Shown in pieces: positions 27,962-37,555 of a stretch of 64,000 nucleotides of DNA. Within the stretch, counting starts at the first letter, position 1. Each line of letters opens with the position of its first letter. Source of the stretch: Snodgrassella alvi (lineage in GTDB: Bacteria > Pseudomonadota > Gammaproteobacteria > Burkholderiales > Neisseriaceae); the NCBI RefSeq assembly GCF_040741455.2, contig NZ_CP160328.2, positions 1,240,001 through 1,304,000 of the forward strand, written 5' to 3'. The position numbers and the translations under genes were made by a program. A model generated the notes under the pieces. That model made no database searches, was not told where the DNA came from, and saw only the letters and a list, made by a program, of their open reading frames with translations.

Positions 27962-29359
27962 ATGAACCGGCCGCCCGAATTAAAACGAACTCTGAAAAAC
28001 AGACATTTACAATTGATTGCCATCGGCGGAGCAATCGGCACCGGCTTGTTTATGGGATCCGGGCGCACCATCAGTCTGGCCGGCCCTTCCGTACTGTTTA
28101 CCTATATCATCATCGGTACATTTCTGTTTTTTGTCATGCGGGCCATGGGTGAATTACTCTTGCATAACCTGCAATACAAATCTTTCGTTGATTTCACAAC
28201 GGATATCCTCAACCCTACTGTTGGATATTATGTTGGGTGGTCTTACTGGTTTTGCTGGGTGGTGATTGGCATGGCCGATATTGTCGCTATTACCGGCTAC
28301 ACCCAATTCTGGTGGCCGGAGGTACCCCTGTGGCTACCCGGTATAATCTGCATCATCATTCTGCTAACGCTCAATCTGCTATCAGTGAAGCTTTTTGGCG
28401 AGCTGGAATTTTGGTTTGCGCTGATTAAAATTCTGGCCATTCTTGCTTTAATTGGTTGTGGCGGTTATCTGCTCATAACCAGTTTTGTCAGCACCAACGG
28501 TATTCAAGCCAGAATCAGCAATCTGTGGTCGTACGGAGGCTGGATGCCTCATGGTTGGTCTGGTTTCTTTGCTGCCTTTCAAATTGCAATATTTGCCTTT
28601 GTTGGTATAGAGCTTGTTGGTACCGCTTCAGCAGAGACTGACGATCCCACCACTACACTACCAGCAGCCATCAATAAAATACCGGTACGTGTGATTGTTT
28701 TCTACGTATTGGCTCTGACTATCATCATGACCGTCACACCATGGAGTATGGTGGCACCAGACCGCAGCCCGTTTGTTAACATGTTTACGCTCATTGGCAT
28801 CAGCGCGGCCGCTACAATTATTAATTTTGTTGTACTGACTTCCGCGCTTTCTTCAGCCAACAGCGGTATGTACTCCACTGGCCGCATGTTGTACGGTCTA
28901 TCTCGCAACGGGGTAGGTCCGAAGGTATTTGCCCGTTTGTCAGCCTCCGGCGTACCGCAAAACGGTTTGTTATATTCTTGTGCACTATTGCTGATCGGCG
29001 TCTTTCTGCTTTATGCCGAAGGTGATGTCATGAAAGTATTTACCATTGTTACCACTGTTTCCAGCATCTGCTTCATCTTTGTCTGGGCAGTAATCCTAAT
29101 TGCCTATTTACGCTATCGTCGCCTTTTCCCAGAAGCACATGCGCGCTCCGTTTATAAAATGCCGTTTGGCATTCCGATGTGTTATGTGTGTCTGATATTT
29201 TTTGCGTTTGTGCTGTATTTGTTTAGTCAGGACAAAGATACGCTTACCGGACTGGTAGCCACTCCAGTCTGGTTTATCCTGCTAACCCTGTTTCTGCCTC
29301 TGTATCGGCAGCAATTGAAAAAACGCATTTCCTATACCGATTCAAAGCACAACCATTAA
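27962..29359 (+). CDS. Amino acid permease, CycA-like (D-serine/D-alanine/glycine type)
   Basis: A 465-residue APC-superfamily transporter with about 12 membrane segments. The first segment has the substrate/ion-binding GGAIGTGLFMGSG motif, and the family-typical IAIFAFVGIELVGTASAE lies in segment 6. The length and the N-terminal pattern ELKRTLKNRHLQLIAIGG match the CycA/GabP/AroP group of proton-coupled amino acid importers, and overall it looks closest to CycA. Substrate is not proven. It is a single gene behind a promoter region with repeated palindromes, convergent with thiG. Confidence 0.88.
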   Translation: MNRPPELKRTLKNRHLQLIAIGGAIGTGLFMGSGRTISLAGPSVLFTYIIIGTFLFFVMRAMGELLLHNLQYKSFVDFTTDILNPTVGYYVGWSYWFCWVVIGMADIVAITGYTQFWWPEVPLWLPGIICIIILLTLNLLSVKLFGELEFWFALIKILAILALIGCGGYLLITSFVSTNGIQARISNLWSYGGWMPHGWSGFFAAFQIAIFAFVGIELVGTASAETDDPTTTLPAAINKIPVRVIVFYVLALTIIMTVTPWSMVAPDRSPFVNMFTLIGISAAATIINFVVLTSALSSANSGMYSTGRMLYGLSRNGVGPKVFARLSASGVPQNGLLYSCALLLIGVFLLYAEGDVMKVFTIVTTVSSICFIFVWAVILIAYLRYRRLFPEAHARSVYKMPFGIPMCYVCLIFFAFVLYLFSQDKDTLTGLVATPVWFILLTLFLPLYRQQLKKRISYTDSKHNH

Positions 29360-29370
29360 CGACAAAAAAT

Positions 29371-29411
29371 CTGTCCTGTTTTAATGCAGCCACTACACCA
29401 AAACAGGACAG
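29371..29411 (-). terminator. Terminator between the permease gene and thiG
   Basis: CTGTCCTGTTTT pairs perfectly with AAAACAGGACAG over a 17-base loop. On the minus strand the stem is followed by ATTTTTTG, fitting thiG termination; it probably also stops the plus-strand permease transcript. Confidence 0.82.
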
Positions 29412-29444
29412 AATAATAAAATAACGTGCGTACACACTTTATTT

Positions 29445-30242
29445 TTAATCGTTATAGTCAGGATAATGCCAGAAAGGTTGACCTAGTTGTGGCGTAGAAG
29501 CCTGTGCATTATGCCGCGGTACAACCGGCGTCGCTTCATAAGCCAGTCTGCCGGCCTTTACCGCCTGAGCAAAAGCTTCTGCCATCAACACCGGAGCACC
29601 ACTGCGTGAAACGGCAGTATTCAGCAGCACCCCATCAAAACCCCATTCCATTACAGCTGCCGCATGTGAAGGCAATCCCAGCCCCGCATCCACAAGTAAT
29701 GGAGTATCAGGTAAATGTTCACGCAGCACATGCAGGGCATATTCATGCACGGGTCCCAGTCCGGTGCCAATCGGTGCTGCCCAGGGCATCAAAGCCTGAC
29801 AGCCGGCATCAAGTAAACGGCGGCAAGCTATCAGATCTTCCGTACAGTAGGGCAATACCTTAAAGCCATCTTTAATCAGGATATCTGCCGCCTGTACCAA
29901 CTGAAACACGTCCGGCTGTAAAGTATGGTCATCGCCAATCAGCTCCAGCTTAATCCAGTCTGTGGCAAAAACTTCGCGTGCCATCTGCGCTGTTGTTACT
30001 GCCTCTTGCACACTCAGGCAGCCGGCTGTATTAGGCAAAATAGGCAAATCTAGTTCCTGTAGTAATCCCCACAGACCCTGACCATGCTCTGCCGAAGTAG
30101 CACCCTGCCGGCGCAAAGCCACTGTTATCATTGCCGGCTGAGATTTTCTAACTGCTGCCCGCAGTATTTCCGGATTGGGATAAGCAGCGGTTCCCAGCAG
30201 CAAACGACTTTCAAACTGCTCATTATATAGTTGTAAAGCCAT
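29445..30242 (-). CDS. thiG: Thiazole synthase
   Basis: A 265-residue ThiG, which builds the thiazole phosphate of thiamine from deoxyxylulose phosphate, dehydroglycine and ThiS thiocarboxylate. The start at 30242 is preferred because GGAAAGAG sits 4 bases before it and the protein then begins in register with known ThiG proteins (LQLYNEQFESRLLLGT). The Schiff-base lysine context (DWIKLELIGDD), the phosphate-binding PWAAPIGTG and VDAGLGLPSHA motifs are intact. It is separated from thiS-thiO by a yagU-like gene, though all lie on the minus strand. No TPP riboswitch was seen upstream. Confidence 0.95.
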   Translation of the reverse strand: MALQLYNEQFESRLLLGTAAYPNPEILRAAVRKSQPAMITVALRRQGATSAEHGQGLWGLLQELDLPILPNTAGCLSVQEAVTTAQMAREVFATDWIKLELIGDDHTLQPDVFQLVQAADILIKDGFKVLPYCTEDLIACRRLLDAGCQALMPWAAPIGTGLGPVHEYALHVLREHLPDTPLLVDAGLGLPSHAAAVMEWGFDGVLLNTAVSRSGAPVLMAEAFAQAVKAGRLAYEATPVVPRHNAQASTPQLGQPFWHYPDYND

Positions 30243-30643
30243 CAGCTCTCTTTCCGCAAAACAGTAATATCGAATATTGTCCAAACAGCCGCCAAGCACT
30301 GTCCAGAAGAAGAAAGACTAGATTTTATAACCAGAACAATATCTTTGCATCTGATTTCAATTAATAGGAAAAATCAGTTAGTACAAAATGAAAAAGCAGG
30401 CAGTAGATTGAGTATTTATCTTATTTTCATAATTCATTATGAATAAAATAATCAAGCTTGGAAATAAACCGCACAACAGAGCAGAGGTCAGACACAAATA
30501 TAAAAATGCCCATGACACTTATCCAGTATCAAGCGTCACACTGACACTTCATTATATGGATAAACATGGGCAAAAACAAAAAACTATCTCTGCTGATAGC
30601 CGGAATATCAAGAAATTCAGCATCCGGCCATCATTACTCTAGT
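30243..30643. other. Intergenic region between yagU-like gene and thiG
   Basis: About 400 AT-rich bases. On the minus strand, just after the yagU-like stop, a short CTATC/GATAG stem at 30584-30599 is followed by TTTTTTG and may be a weak terminator. TGCCCATG (about 30509) and CATGGGCA (about 30565) form an inverted repeat with a long loop. No gene is convincing. Confidence 0.45.
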
Positions 30644-31171
30644 CTACTGAAATTCTGGGTCTGGTTTTTTAGTCAGACGGTTACGCAAATCGCGGCGAAA
30701 AATTTCAATAGTCCACATCCACAGCAAGGTACCAATCAGCTCAGAAAAGAGCTCATCAAAAGGCAGATTCCACGGAGCAGGCGACAAATTCATGACTGGC
30801 AGCATAATACCGTGGAACAAAATAGTTACCCCAATACCAAAGGCCATACCCTGCCATAATTTTACTTTAGGAAAAATTTCTGCTGCCATGCAGTAAATGA
30901 CAGCCCAGACAATAGAAAACAGGATGTGTATCAGACTGCCACCCCAGTTCACTACTTGGTCGGAATAAGTGTAAACCATATTGTGAATATCAATGCCCAT
31001 ATCCTGAATCATCTGAATCGGAGGCGGCACACGGTCTGGTGTGCGCGGTGGCATGATACCTTCGGTACCAGATTTCACAAAAGCCGAAATCAGCCCCCCC
31101 ATAATACCGGCAAAAAAAGCCACCCCAAAACTGCGGCTGGCCGGTTCGGTACGAGCAAACAGATTAGACAT
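30644..31171 (-). CDS. YagU family membrane protein
   Basis: A 175-residue inner-membrane protein with about four hydrophobic segments and the family-like block KSGTEGIMPPRTPDRVPPP after the first one, plus WGMA- and PWNLPFDE-type loops. YagU in E. coli is an inner-membrane protein linked to acid resistance; its mechanism is not known. A ribosome site (AAGGGCG) precedes the ATG. It lies between thiG and thiS on the same strand but is separated from both by gaps of several hundred bases and a terminator, so it is probably its own unit. Confidence 0.85.
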   Translation of the reverse strand: MSNLFARTEPASRSFGVAFFAGIMGGLISAFVKSGTEGIMPPRTPDRVPPPIQMIQDMGIDIHNMVYTYSDQVVNWGGSLIHILFSIVWAVIYCMAAEIFPKVKLWQGMAFGIGVTILFHGIMLPVMNLSPAPWNLPFDELFSELIGTLLWMWTIEIFRRDLRNRLTKKPDPEFQ

Positions 31172-31529
31172 AATTAACGCCCTTTTGATATGTTAACAAC
31201 AACTATTGATTTGTATTATTCATGTAAAACAGGGGCGCAAGTGTAAATGTAGATTAAAGGCAAAATCAAGCAAATTTACCCTTCTGCGTTCTCCAAAACA
31301 GTATATATGACAAAATCAATTATTATACTGGCATTAAAGATTATTCAGCATATTGATATTACCGACAAATAAAATACGATTACTTTTATGGAATATTTAG
31401 CCTGAAATTTACTGCTTTATTTAAAAGTGAACAAATTACCCACTTCAGCTTTAGCCAGCACGGGCAAAGACGAGCAACAAAAAACCCTGTATGCATACAG
31501 GGTTTGCTTACAACCATTTTGCTACCGTA
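31172..31529. other. Intergenic region downstream of thiS
   Basis: About 358 bases; AT-rich in the first 250 and containing the thiO-thiS terminator at 31483-31504. It must also hold the promoter of the minus-strand yagU-like gene. No gene seen. Confidence 0.5.
31483..31504 (-). terminator. Rho-independent terminator of thiO-thiS
   Basis: AACCCTGTATGCATACAGGGTT is a perfect 22-base palindrome; read on the minus strand the stem is followed by TTTTG. It lies 25 bases after the thiS stop. Confidence 0.9.
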
Positions 31530-31724
31530 CTAACCGCCCACTACCGGACTCACAATGTCCACTTTATCCTGCTCCTGCAAGACATAGCCACCATATTCCT
31601 TACGGGCAACAAAAGCAGTGTTTACGGCCACTGCAAAAGGTGTTTCAGGATTAATATGCACAACCAGTTCCCCTAGCGTGCGACCATCAAACTCTATTAC
31701 CTCATCATTAACGCATAATTTCAT
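31530..31724 (-). CDS. thiS: Sulfur carrier protein ThiS
   Basis: A 64-residue ubiquitin-like carrier ending in the diagnostic GG (SPVVGG). The terminal glycine is adenylated and thiocarboxylated to deliver sulfur to ThiG for thiazole formation. The start overlaps the thiO stop in the form ATGA, so translation is coupled. Core features (KLCVNDEVIEF at the start, FAVAVNTAFVARKEYGGYVLQEQDKVDIV before the tail, split here for length by position 30-58) are typical. A strong terminator follows. Confidence 0.95.
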   Translation of the reverse strand: MKLCVNDEVIEFDGRTLGELVVHINPETPFAVAVNTAFVARKEYGGYVLQEQDKVDIVSPVVGG

Positions 31725-32839
31725 TCTATTGATTCTCCATTCTGGCTTACCGGCACAGCATCTATGTGATAGCGCGCGTCTGCATCTGGAAGTGGCTGCT
31801 GTTGCATCAACGCCTGAATAACCCGCACAGTAGCCAGACTGACAGTAGGTGAAATCATAAATCCATGCCTAAACAAACCATTAACAGCCACCAATCGATT
31901 ATCTATATCATAGCGTATTTCTGGATTTTCATGATTGAGCGTTGGCCGTAGCTGCGCCAGACTTTCCAGAATCCGTCCTTCACCAAAAGCCGGATGAACG
32001 CAATGCAAAGCAGACATGAGCTCCAATCCGCTACGCACACTCAGCGGGCTGTCATCTTCACTTTCAATCTGAGTAGCACCAATTACAAACAAATGGTTCT
32101 GTTTCGGCGCAATATAAATAGGATAGCGTGGATGCAGCACCCGTACCGGCCGGTGAAGCGTCACATCTGAAGCATGAATACGCAGCACTTCTCCCCGAAC
32201 ACCGCGCAGACGGCTATTTGCCTTATTGTTCCAGCTTTTTTTACCGCCAAAACCGCGACAATCCAGCGTCCATTCAGCCAATTTTGCACATTCAGCCGGC
32301 TCACTTTCGCGTTCCCAATAACAGGTTACCTGCCGGCGCTCAAGCATATCTGCCAGTGCCAGCAGTGTCTGACGATTATCCAACTGGCCTTCTGTTGGTA
32401 AAAACAGTCCTTGCTGAAAACGGCCAGCCAGCTGCGGTTCTTGTGCATCGATTTGCTGACTGTGCCAATGCTGACAGCGGCTGCTATCCTGATGAGCCCG
32501 TTGCAAATCTCGTGTAAACTGCTGAGCCAGCTCTCGATCCTGCGGATGCCAGACAATTAATGATCCATTCTGCTGCATGAATACAGGAGTTGGAAATATG
32601 TCCACCCACTTACGCCAGATTGGCAAACTGGAATATCCCAACTGAACCACCAGCGGCGTGGCTTCCACCGCTTCAGCTGTAGGCGCCAGCATCGCTGCTG
32701 CCGCAAATGCAGCGCTGCCTTCTCCATTTCGATTACCGGCATTGAACAGCACCACTTTAGAGCCCTGCTCTGCCAGTAACCACGCAGTCAGACGTCCCAG
32801 CAACCCACCGCCCAAAACGGCAACATCATATTGTTTCAT
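31721..32839 (-). CDS. thiO: Glycine oxidase ThiO (FAD-dependent)
   Basis: A 372-residue DAO-type flavoprotein that would oxidise glycine to the imine used by thiazole synthase. The N-terminal FAD-binding VAVLGGGLLGRLTAWLLA is clear, as is the C-terminal segment NGLFRHGFMISPTVS, where the substrate arginine/His and FAD contacts of the family lie. It heads the thiO-thiS operon. Other DAO-family amino acid oxidases share the fold, but the thiS overlap makes ThiO the best call. No TPP riboswitch is visible upstream. Confidence 0.93.
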   Translation of the reverse strand: MKQYDVAVLGGGLLGRLTAWLLAEQGSKVVLFNAGNRNGEGSAAFAAAAMLAPTAEAVEATPLVVQLGYSSLPIWRKWVDIFPTPVFMQQNGSLIVWHPQDRELAQQFTRDLQRAHQDSSRCQHWHSQQIDAQEPQLAGRFQQGLFLPTEGQLDNRQTLLALADMLERRQVTCYWERESEPAECAKLAEWTLDCRGFGGKKSWNNKANSRLRGVRGEVLRIHASDVTLHRPVRVLHPRYPIYIAPKQNHLFVIGATQIESEDDSPLSVRSGLELMSALHCVHPAFGEGRILESLAQLRPTLNHENPEIRYDIDNRLVAVNGLFRHGFMISPTVSLATVRVIQALMQQQPLPDADARYHIDAVPVSQNGESIE

Positions 32840-33011
32840 TGCGCACCTGTCATATTAAACCGAATCTTTATCTGTTCCTGAATCAAGCATATTTTGTTTT
32901 GGTAAAAATATTTTCCCGACAAAACATTACACAGCACCCAGTCCTCCTCCGCTTGAACAAACCGGCTTCAGCGGGTATAACCGCAGATATTCCCCAACAA
33001 TAGACTTTACT

Positions 33012-33284
33012 ATGGCCAAGGTTTTCCCTCTGCATCCTAAACACCCCGAACGAATCTGCTGGGGCTGTGATAAATACTGTCGTGCAGATGATTTACAATG
33101 CGGCAATGGTAGTATCCGCATTCCACATCCGTGCGAGGATTTCGGTGCACAATGGTATCTTGAGGGTGATTGGTCCGGCTTGCTGTCGGAAACACAACGC
33201 AAACAAATTACCGCTTCTAACCAGCCATCAGCAAAAGAAATCAAACCGCACAAACCGCATATCAAACTAACGTTAAAAAAATAA
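33012..33284 (+). CDS. DUF3079 family small protein
   Basis: A 90-residue cytoplasmic protein starting MAKVFPLHPKHPERICWGCDKYC, with four cysteines in a pattern (CWGCDKYC then ADDLQCGNG) and a further Cys near HPCEDFG, suggesting a metal site. This matches the DUF3079 family of short proteobacterial proteins, whose function is unknown. The C-terminal 25 residues are lysine-rich. It stands alone between divergent thiO and the pta region. Confidence 0.82.
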   Translation: MAKVFPLHPKHPERICWGCDKYCRADDLQCGNGSIRIPHPCEDFGAQWYLEGDWSGLLSETQRKQITASNQPSAKEIKPHKPHIKLTLKK

Positions 33285-33953
33285 TCTTATCCTGATATCA
33301 CTGCAACTAGTCCAGATTGACAAAACTTATCTTCAACACAGACCAATAGCCAAAACCTACTCAAACCTGATTTATTTCGTCCATCGTTAGCAGAATAAAT
33401 TAAAGAGCATCGCAGGCACTGGCTAAGCTCCAAGCTGTTTCAATCATACAAAATATCAAGTTAAATATTATTGTAAAAACATTACTTTAATTTGAGAATT
33501 ATTTTACAGAAATAAAACATAAAAAGATACGCTGATCCACTCAGGTACCAGCATTAGTGAATGCGATAAGTTTTATCGTTATCTCACCCGACCAACTCAA
33601 TCCAGAGTTGGAAACAACAAAACATAAAAAAGAAAGATAAAGCTCATGCTTTAAAAAGCCAGCCAATATCGCAGTAGTGTTTAAAGCCTTAAAAAAATAA
33701 ACCGCCTGCAAAAAAACTGCAGGCGAGTATATTACTGCATAATACCTCTAATTTAAGATTATCCCTTTGTATTCTTGGCTATTTTATCAGACGTTATGTC
33801 CAGTTACAGACTGTAATTTATTAACACAGATTTGGCAATAGTTCGTAAAGTTATCGTATCAAAAGACAATAATCATGCCATTTATAATAAACATTTAATT
33901 TTAAATTGCTTCAAAAAAATAAAATAATTAATTTTATTGCCATAAAATACAAA
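33285..33953. other. Intergenic region with an orphan minus-strand terminator
   Basis: About 670 AT-rich bases between the DUF3079 gene and the pta terminator; no protein gene seen. CGCCTGCA/TGCAGGCG at 33703-33725 forms an 8-base-pair stem which, read on the minus strand, is followed by GTTTATTTTTTT: a good terminator that serves no annotated gene, since pta has its own at 33954-33985. The 230 bases between the two could encode a minus-strand small RNA. Confidence 0.45.
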
Positions 33954-33985
33954 ACAGGCAGATGATTGTCATATCATCTGCCTGT
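33954..33985 (-). terminator. Rho-independent terminator of pta
   Basis: ACAGGCAGATGAT pairs perfectly with ATCATCTGCCTGT (13 base pairs, 6-base loop); on the minus strand TTTTGTATTTT follows. It lies 38 bases after the pta stop. Confidence 0.92.
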
Positions 33986-34022
33986 CTATCAGCAGTAATA
34001 ATCTGCCGAAGAATAATATGGG

Positions 34023-35723
34023 CTAGCCCATCTGTACTGCCTGAATAGCCGTTAAAGCAATGGTGTACACAATATCTTCAATTAGTGCACCACGCGACAA
34101 ATCGTTTACCGGCTTATTCAGACCCTGCAACATTGGCCCCACACTCAGCACATGCGCACTGCGTTGTACAGCCTTATAAGTAGTATTACCGGTATTTAAG
34201 TCCGGGAATACAAACACAGTAGCCTGCCCAGCAACCTTGCTGTCCGGCGCCTTCTGTCTGCCCACACTAGGCACACTGGCCGCATCATATTGCAATGGCC
34301 CATCAATATGCAGATCAGGACGTTTTTGCTGTGCCAACTTAGTAGCTGCTGACACCGTCTCCACATCAGCACCACTGCCGGATGAACCGGTAGAATAAGA
34401 AATCATCGCCACTTTAGGCTCAATACCAAATGCTTTAGCAGAATCGGCAGACTGAATGGCAATATCTGCCAGCTGCTCGGCAGTAGGATTCGGATTAACA
34501 GCACAGTCACCATATACCAGCACCTGATCCGGCATCAGCATAAAGAATACGCTGGATACCAGACTGGCACCCGGAGCTGTTTTAATTAATTGCAGAGCCG
34601 GACGAATGGTATTGGCCGTAGTATGTACTGCGCCAGACACCAGACCATCCACATCACCGGTTGCCAGCATCATCGTGCCCAACACTACCGTATCCTGCAA
34701 TTGCTCAGTGGCCTGTTCAGGTGTCAGACCTTTGCTTTTTCTCAGTTCTACCATCGGTGCAACATAGCGTTCACGGATTGTGTCTGGATCAATGATTTCC
34801 AGTGAAGCCGGTAATTGAATATTTTTTTCCCGTGCTACTGCTTCCACTTCTTCTTTTTTAGCCAGCAACACACAGCGCGCAATTCCTTTATTTTCACAAA
34901 TGGCCGCTGCGGCAACCGTGCGCGGTTCACTGCCCTCCGGCAGCACAATACGTTTATTGGCCGCACGGGCACGCGCCATCATCTGAAAGCGAAATGCTGC
35001 CGGCGCAAGATGCTCTGTCAATGGTTTAGCCTGTGCTGCACTCAATAGCTGAGCATTCAATTGCGCAGCCACTGCACTGGCTACATCCTCAGCCTGAGCC
35101 ACATCAATTTCAGCCGGAAGAGCAGTTACCACACCCAGACAATCAATTTTGCAGCCATGTGCGGTCAGTTCAGACTGTACCTCGGCAGCAAACCCAGCTG
35201 CAGGAGCATGCTCGGCATCAGCAGTCAGAATAAAGCCACTGATTTCTGTGTGGCCATGCGCATAATCATGCGCAGCCAGCAACAACTGCGCTGCAACCAA
35301 AGCAGGAGTACGATTTGCAATCGCTGCCACAAGAATTACCCGTGCGTTCAGCGCTGCCGCAATTTTCACATTTTGTGCTGGCAGATAAGTGCGACCCGCT
35401 TCCGGAACCGCACCTTCAATCACCACCACATCATGTTTTGCCTCAGCCAGCTGATGAAAAGCAGCAACAAACTCTTCCACAGCATCATCTGCTTGTCCCT
35501 GATATACCCGCTCATCCAAAGCATTCAGCGACTGTGGTTCAGGCAAAGTTTGCTGCAATACCGCCTGCACCAGTGAACCGGTATTATCCGCAGCTGTACT
35601 TGCGGTAACTGGTTTATAGTACAGCGGCACCTGTCCGGCTTGTAAAAATATCTGCGCCACACCCAGACCCACACCGGTCAAACCAGCCTGTGATCCAGTA
35701 GGCACCAGCAAAAATTGCGACAT
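34023..35723 (-). CDS. pta: Phosphate acetyltransferase
   Basis: A 566-residue Pta that interconverts acetyl-CoA and acetyl phosphate. The C-terminal catalytic domain is complete ([56 protein letters not shown], and the terminal [22 protein letters not shown]). The N-terminal part begins with a P-loop-like dethiobiotin-synthetase-type segment ([16 protein letters not shown]), in which the Walker lysine is missing. The protein is about 150 residues shorter than the E. coli enzyme (714), mostly by a reduced middle (DRTGG) region. No ackA lies beside it. Transcribed alone. Confidence 0.95.
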   Translation of the reverse strand: MSQFLLVPTGSQAGLTGVGLGVAQIFLQAGQVPLYYKPVTASTAADNTGSLVQAVLQQTLPEPQSLNALDERVYQGQADDAVEEFVAAFHQLAEAKHDVVVIEGAVPEAGRTYLPAQNVKIAAALNARVILVAAIANRTPALVAAQLLLAAHDYAHGHTEISGFILTADAEHAPAAGFAAEVQSELTAHGCKIDCLGVVTALPAEIDVAQAEDVASAVAAQLNAQLLSAAQAKPLTEHLAPAAFRFQMMARARAANKRIVLPEGSEPRTVAAAAICENKGIARCVLLAKKEEVEAVAREKNIQLPASLEIIDPDTIRERYVAPMVELRKSKGLTPEQATEQLQDTVVLGTMMLATGDVDGLVSGAVHTTANTIRPALQLIKTAPGASLVSSVFFMLMPDQVLVYGDCAVNPNPTAEQLADIAIQSADSAKAFGIEPKVAMISYSTGSSGSGADVETVSAATKLAQQKRPDLHIDGPLQYDAASVPSVGRQKAPDSKVAGQATVFVFPDLNTGNTTYKAVQRSAHVLSVGPMLQGLNKPVNDLSRGALIEDIVYTIALTAIQAVQMG

Positions 35724-36327
35724 AAAAATCCCTTTCGTTGAACTAACACCAGCAGCAAACGCCGCATTTATTTTATCGCTAACGATTATAATTTACTTCG
35801 CTGCACTGCATACCGAGATACATCAATTTTTGCATGAAAAAACATAAGTCAGCCGAATATACATCATAAGCATAATAACACTTGATTTATCAGGCATGGC
35901 AGCAGTAACACAACTATCGCGACAACAGCACTTTAGAACCAAGCAAACTGTACATACTGCCAGCATAGCCATGCCTAATACTGTGTTAACCAGTCGAACT
36001 TTTATATATGCTCTTCCGGCACAATGCGCTTCCAATCCTGATATTTATTTCATATCGCTAATTTCGTATTTCTGTATTTCCTGATTTTTAAGTACGCTTA
36101 ATTCAGCAATCGCATCTTTAAATTATTTATTCACATAAACCATAGGAGACATTAAAAACTAAATAATCAAAAAAGACTCTACCGTCAGACAAAAACAGAA
36201 TGATGCACTTCGGACTGAAAAGCAATGATCAACTGCCTGATGGAAAACACTGATAACAGCCGAATCTTTACGCACTTTAATAAAATACTGCCCATCCACT
36301 ATTCATTCAGCTCACACTAGGGTACAC
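35724..36327. other. Divergent intergenic region between pta and the NHL-repeat gene
   Basis: About 600 bases holding the promoters of both flanking genes. Short open frames of 60-70 codons exist on both strands around 35823-36084, but neither has a ribosome site or recognisable protein. Nothing else stands out. Confidence 0.5.
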
Positions 36328-37179
36328 ATGTTGAAAAAAAAATTTTTCTATGCAATGGCTTTTGTTTTTCTTACATTATGCACACTATATTTATACGGAA
36401 GGAATAATATGGCCAGATTAACAACCGAGCAAACCAGCGCACGCACCACTGAAGGATTAACGACCATTAGCTCTTCTTTCAATGCCCCCACAGGAATTGC
36501 CTTCGACACTAAAGGCGCAATGTACGTTACAAACTGGTCAGGTAACTCAATCACTAAAATAAACACCAACGGCAAACGTGATACTATTTATGCCGATATT
36601 GAAGCACCAGCTGGTATTGTGATTGATGCACAAGATAATATCTATGTATCATCCTACGATGGAGATTACATTTTAAAAATCAATGCCAAAGGTAAAGCTG
36701 AAAAAATTTCAGATGGCTACCATACCCCTACAGGTATTGCTTTTTCCAATACTGGCAAATTGTTGGTTACCAACCGTTCCACTGGAGAAATCGTATCACT
36801 GGATTTAAACAGCGGCCGCAAAGAAATCATTGCCCGGGGTTTAACCACACCAGTGGGCGTCACCCAATTACCGGATAACAGCTTAGTTGTTTCCCAGTAT
36901 AGCGGTCGCCTCACCCTAATCTCACCAGATGGCAGCCAGACAGAATTGGGTCAAGAATTCAACCGTCCAGGCGTAGGCATTGTTACCGTTTCTCCAAACG
37001 TCGTTGCTGTGATTGACAACGGAGCTGACATGGTGCGTACAGTAAATGTCAAAACAAAAACCGTAAACACTTTAGTTACCTCAATACCAGGAGCTGTGGC
37101 ATTAGCCTATCACCAGAATCGCTACTATATAGGCGCTTGGCAAAACAGCACCGTCTACGCATATACGCCACGAAACTAA
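36328..37179 (+). CDS. NHL-repeat/SMP-30-like beta-propeller protein, membrane-anchored or exported
   Basis: A 283-residue protein with an N-terminal hydrophobic segment (residues 5-23; signal peptide or anchor) followed by about six repeats of a beta-propeller. Each repeat has the NHL-like pattern PTGIAFDTKGAMYVTNW, PAGIVIDAQDNIYVSSY, PTGIAFSNTGKLLVTN. Similar propellers occur in virginiamycin B lyase-like and gluconolactonase-like proteins, but no catalytic residues can be assigned, so binding in the periplasm is as likely as enzymatic activity. A single gene with its own terminator. Confidence 0.8.
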   Translation: MLKKKFFYAMAFVFLTLCTLYLYGRNNMARLTTEQTSARTTEGLTTISSSFNAPTGIAFDTKGAMYVTNWSGNSITKINTNGKRDTIYADIEAPAGIVIDAQDNIYVSSYDGDYILKINAKGKAEKISDGYHTPTGIAFSNTGKLLVTNRSTGEIVSLDLNSGRKEIIARGLTTPVGVTQLPDNSLVVSQYSGRLTLISPDGSQTELGQEFNRPGVGIVTVSPNVVAVIDNGADMVRTVNVKTKTVNTLVTSIPGAVALAYHQNRYYIGAWQNSTVYAYTPRN

Positions 37180-37247
37180 ACTGAAACAACAGCCAGCAAC
37201 AAAACTTCTGAAAATCAAGGCATCGAATCTGGCTAACTGGTCAAAAA

Positions 37248-37284
37248 AAAACCTGAATTGTTAACAGCCAGTTCAGGTTTTCTT
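37248..37284 (+). terminator. Rho-independent terminator after the NHL-repeat gene
   Basis: AAAACCTGAA pairs with TTCAGGTTTT over a 14-base loop and is followed by CTT; the T run is within the stem's 3' arm. It lies 69 bases after the stop. Confidence 0.8.
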
Positions 37285-37555
37285 ACATCATTCCTGTTCA
37301 ATTATCCAAAGCTAGTCAGATCTATTAATAAAATATTTTTTCTCCTAAAAAAGCGTTGAAAAAAGTCAGGGTGCTTAGAGCTTTCCATTCACTACACAGC
37401 AATAGCCAGATAAATAGAATAAAAGCATATCAATATCATTTCAAATTTGCATAATTGGTAGACTTATAATTCCTTACGCTTCTGTATTGATAATGTTAAT
37501 ATGCTGATTCTATATCGTATCTTTTTTTTGTTTACGTAGCCGAGGAAAGAAATAA

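Noticed and set aside
30439-30642. 67-codon plus-strand frame between yagU-like and thiG genes
   Set aside because: No ribosome site and no recognisable protein; it overlaps the end of the opposing gene's terminator region.
32840-33011. TPP riboswitch before thiO
   Set aside because: No CTGAGA-type conserved core was found on the minus strand in this gap or before thiG.
35823-36084. Short frames on both strands between pta and the NHL-repeat gene
   Set aside because: No ribosome sites; both frames simply lack stops by chance, and no protein was recognised.
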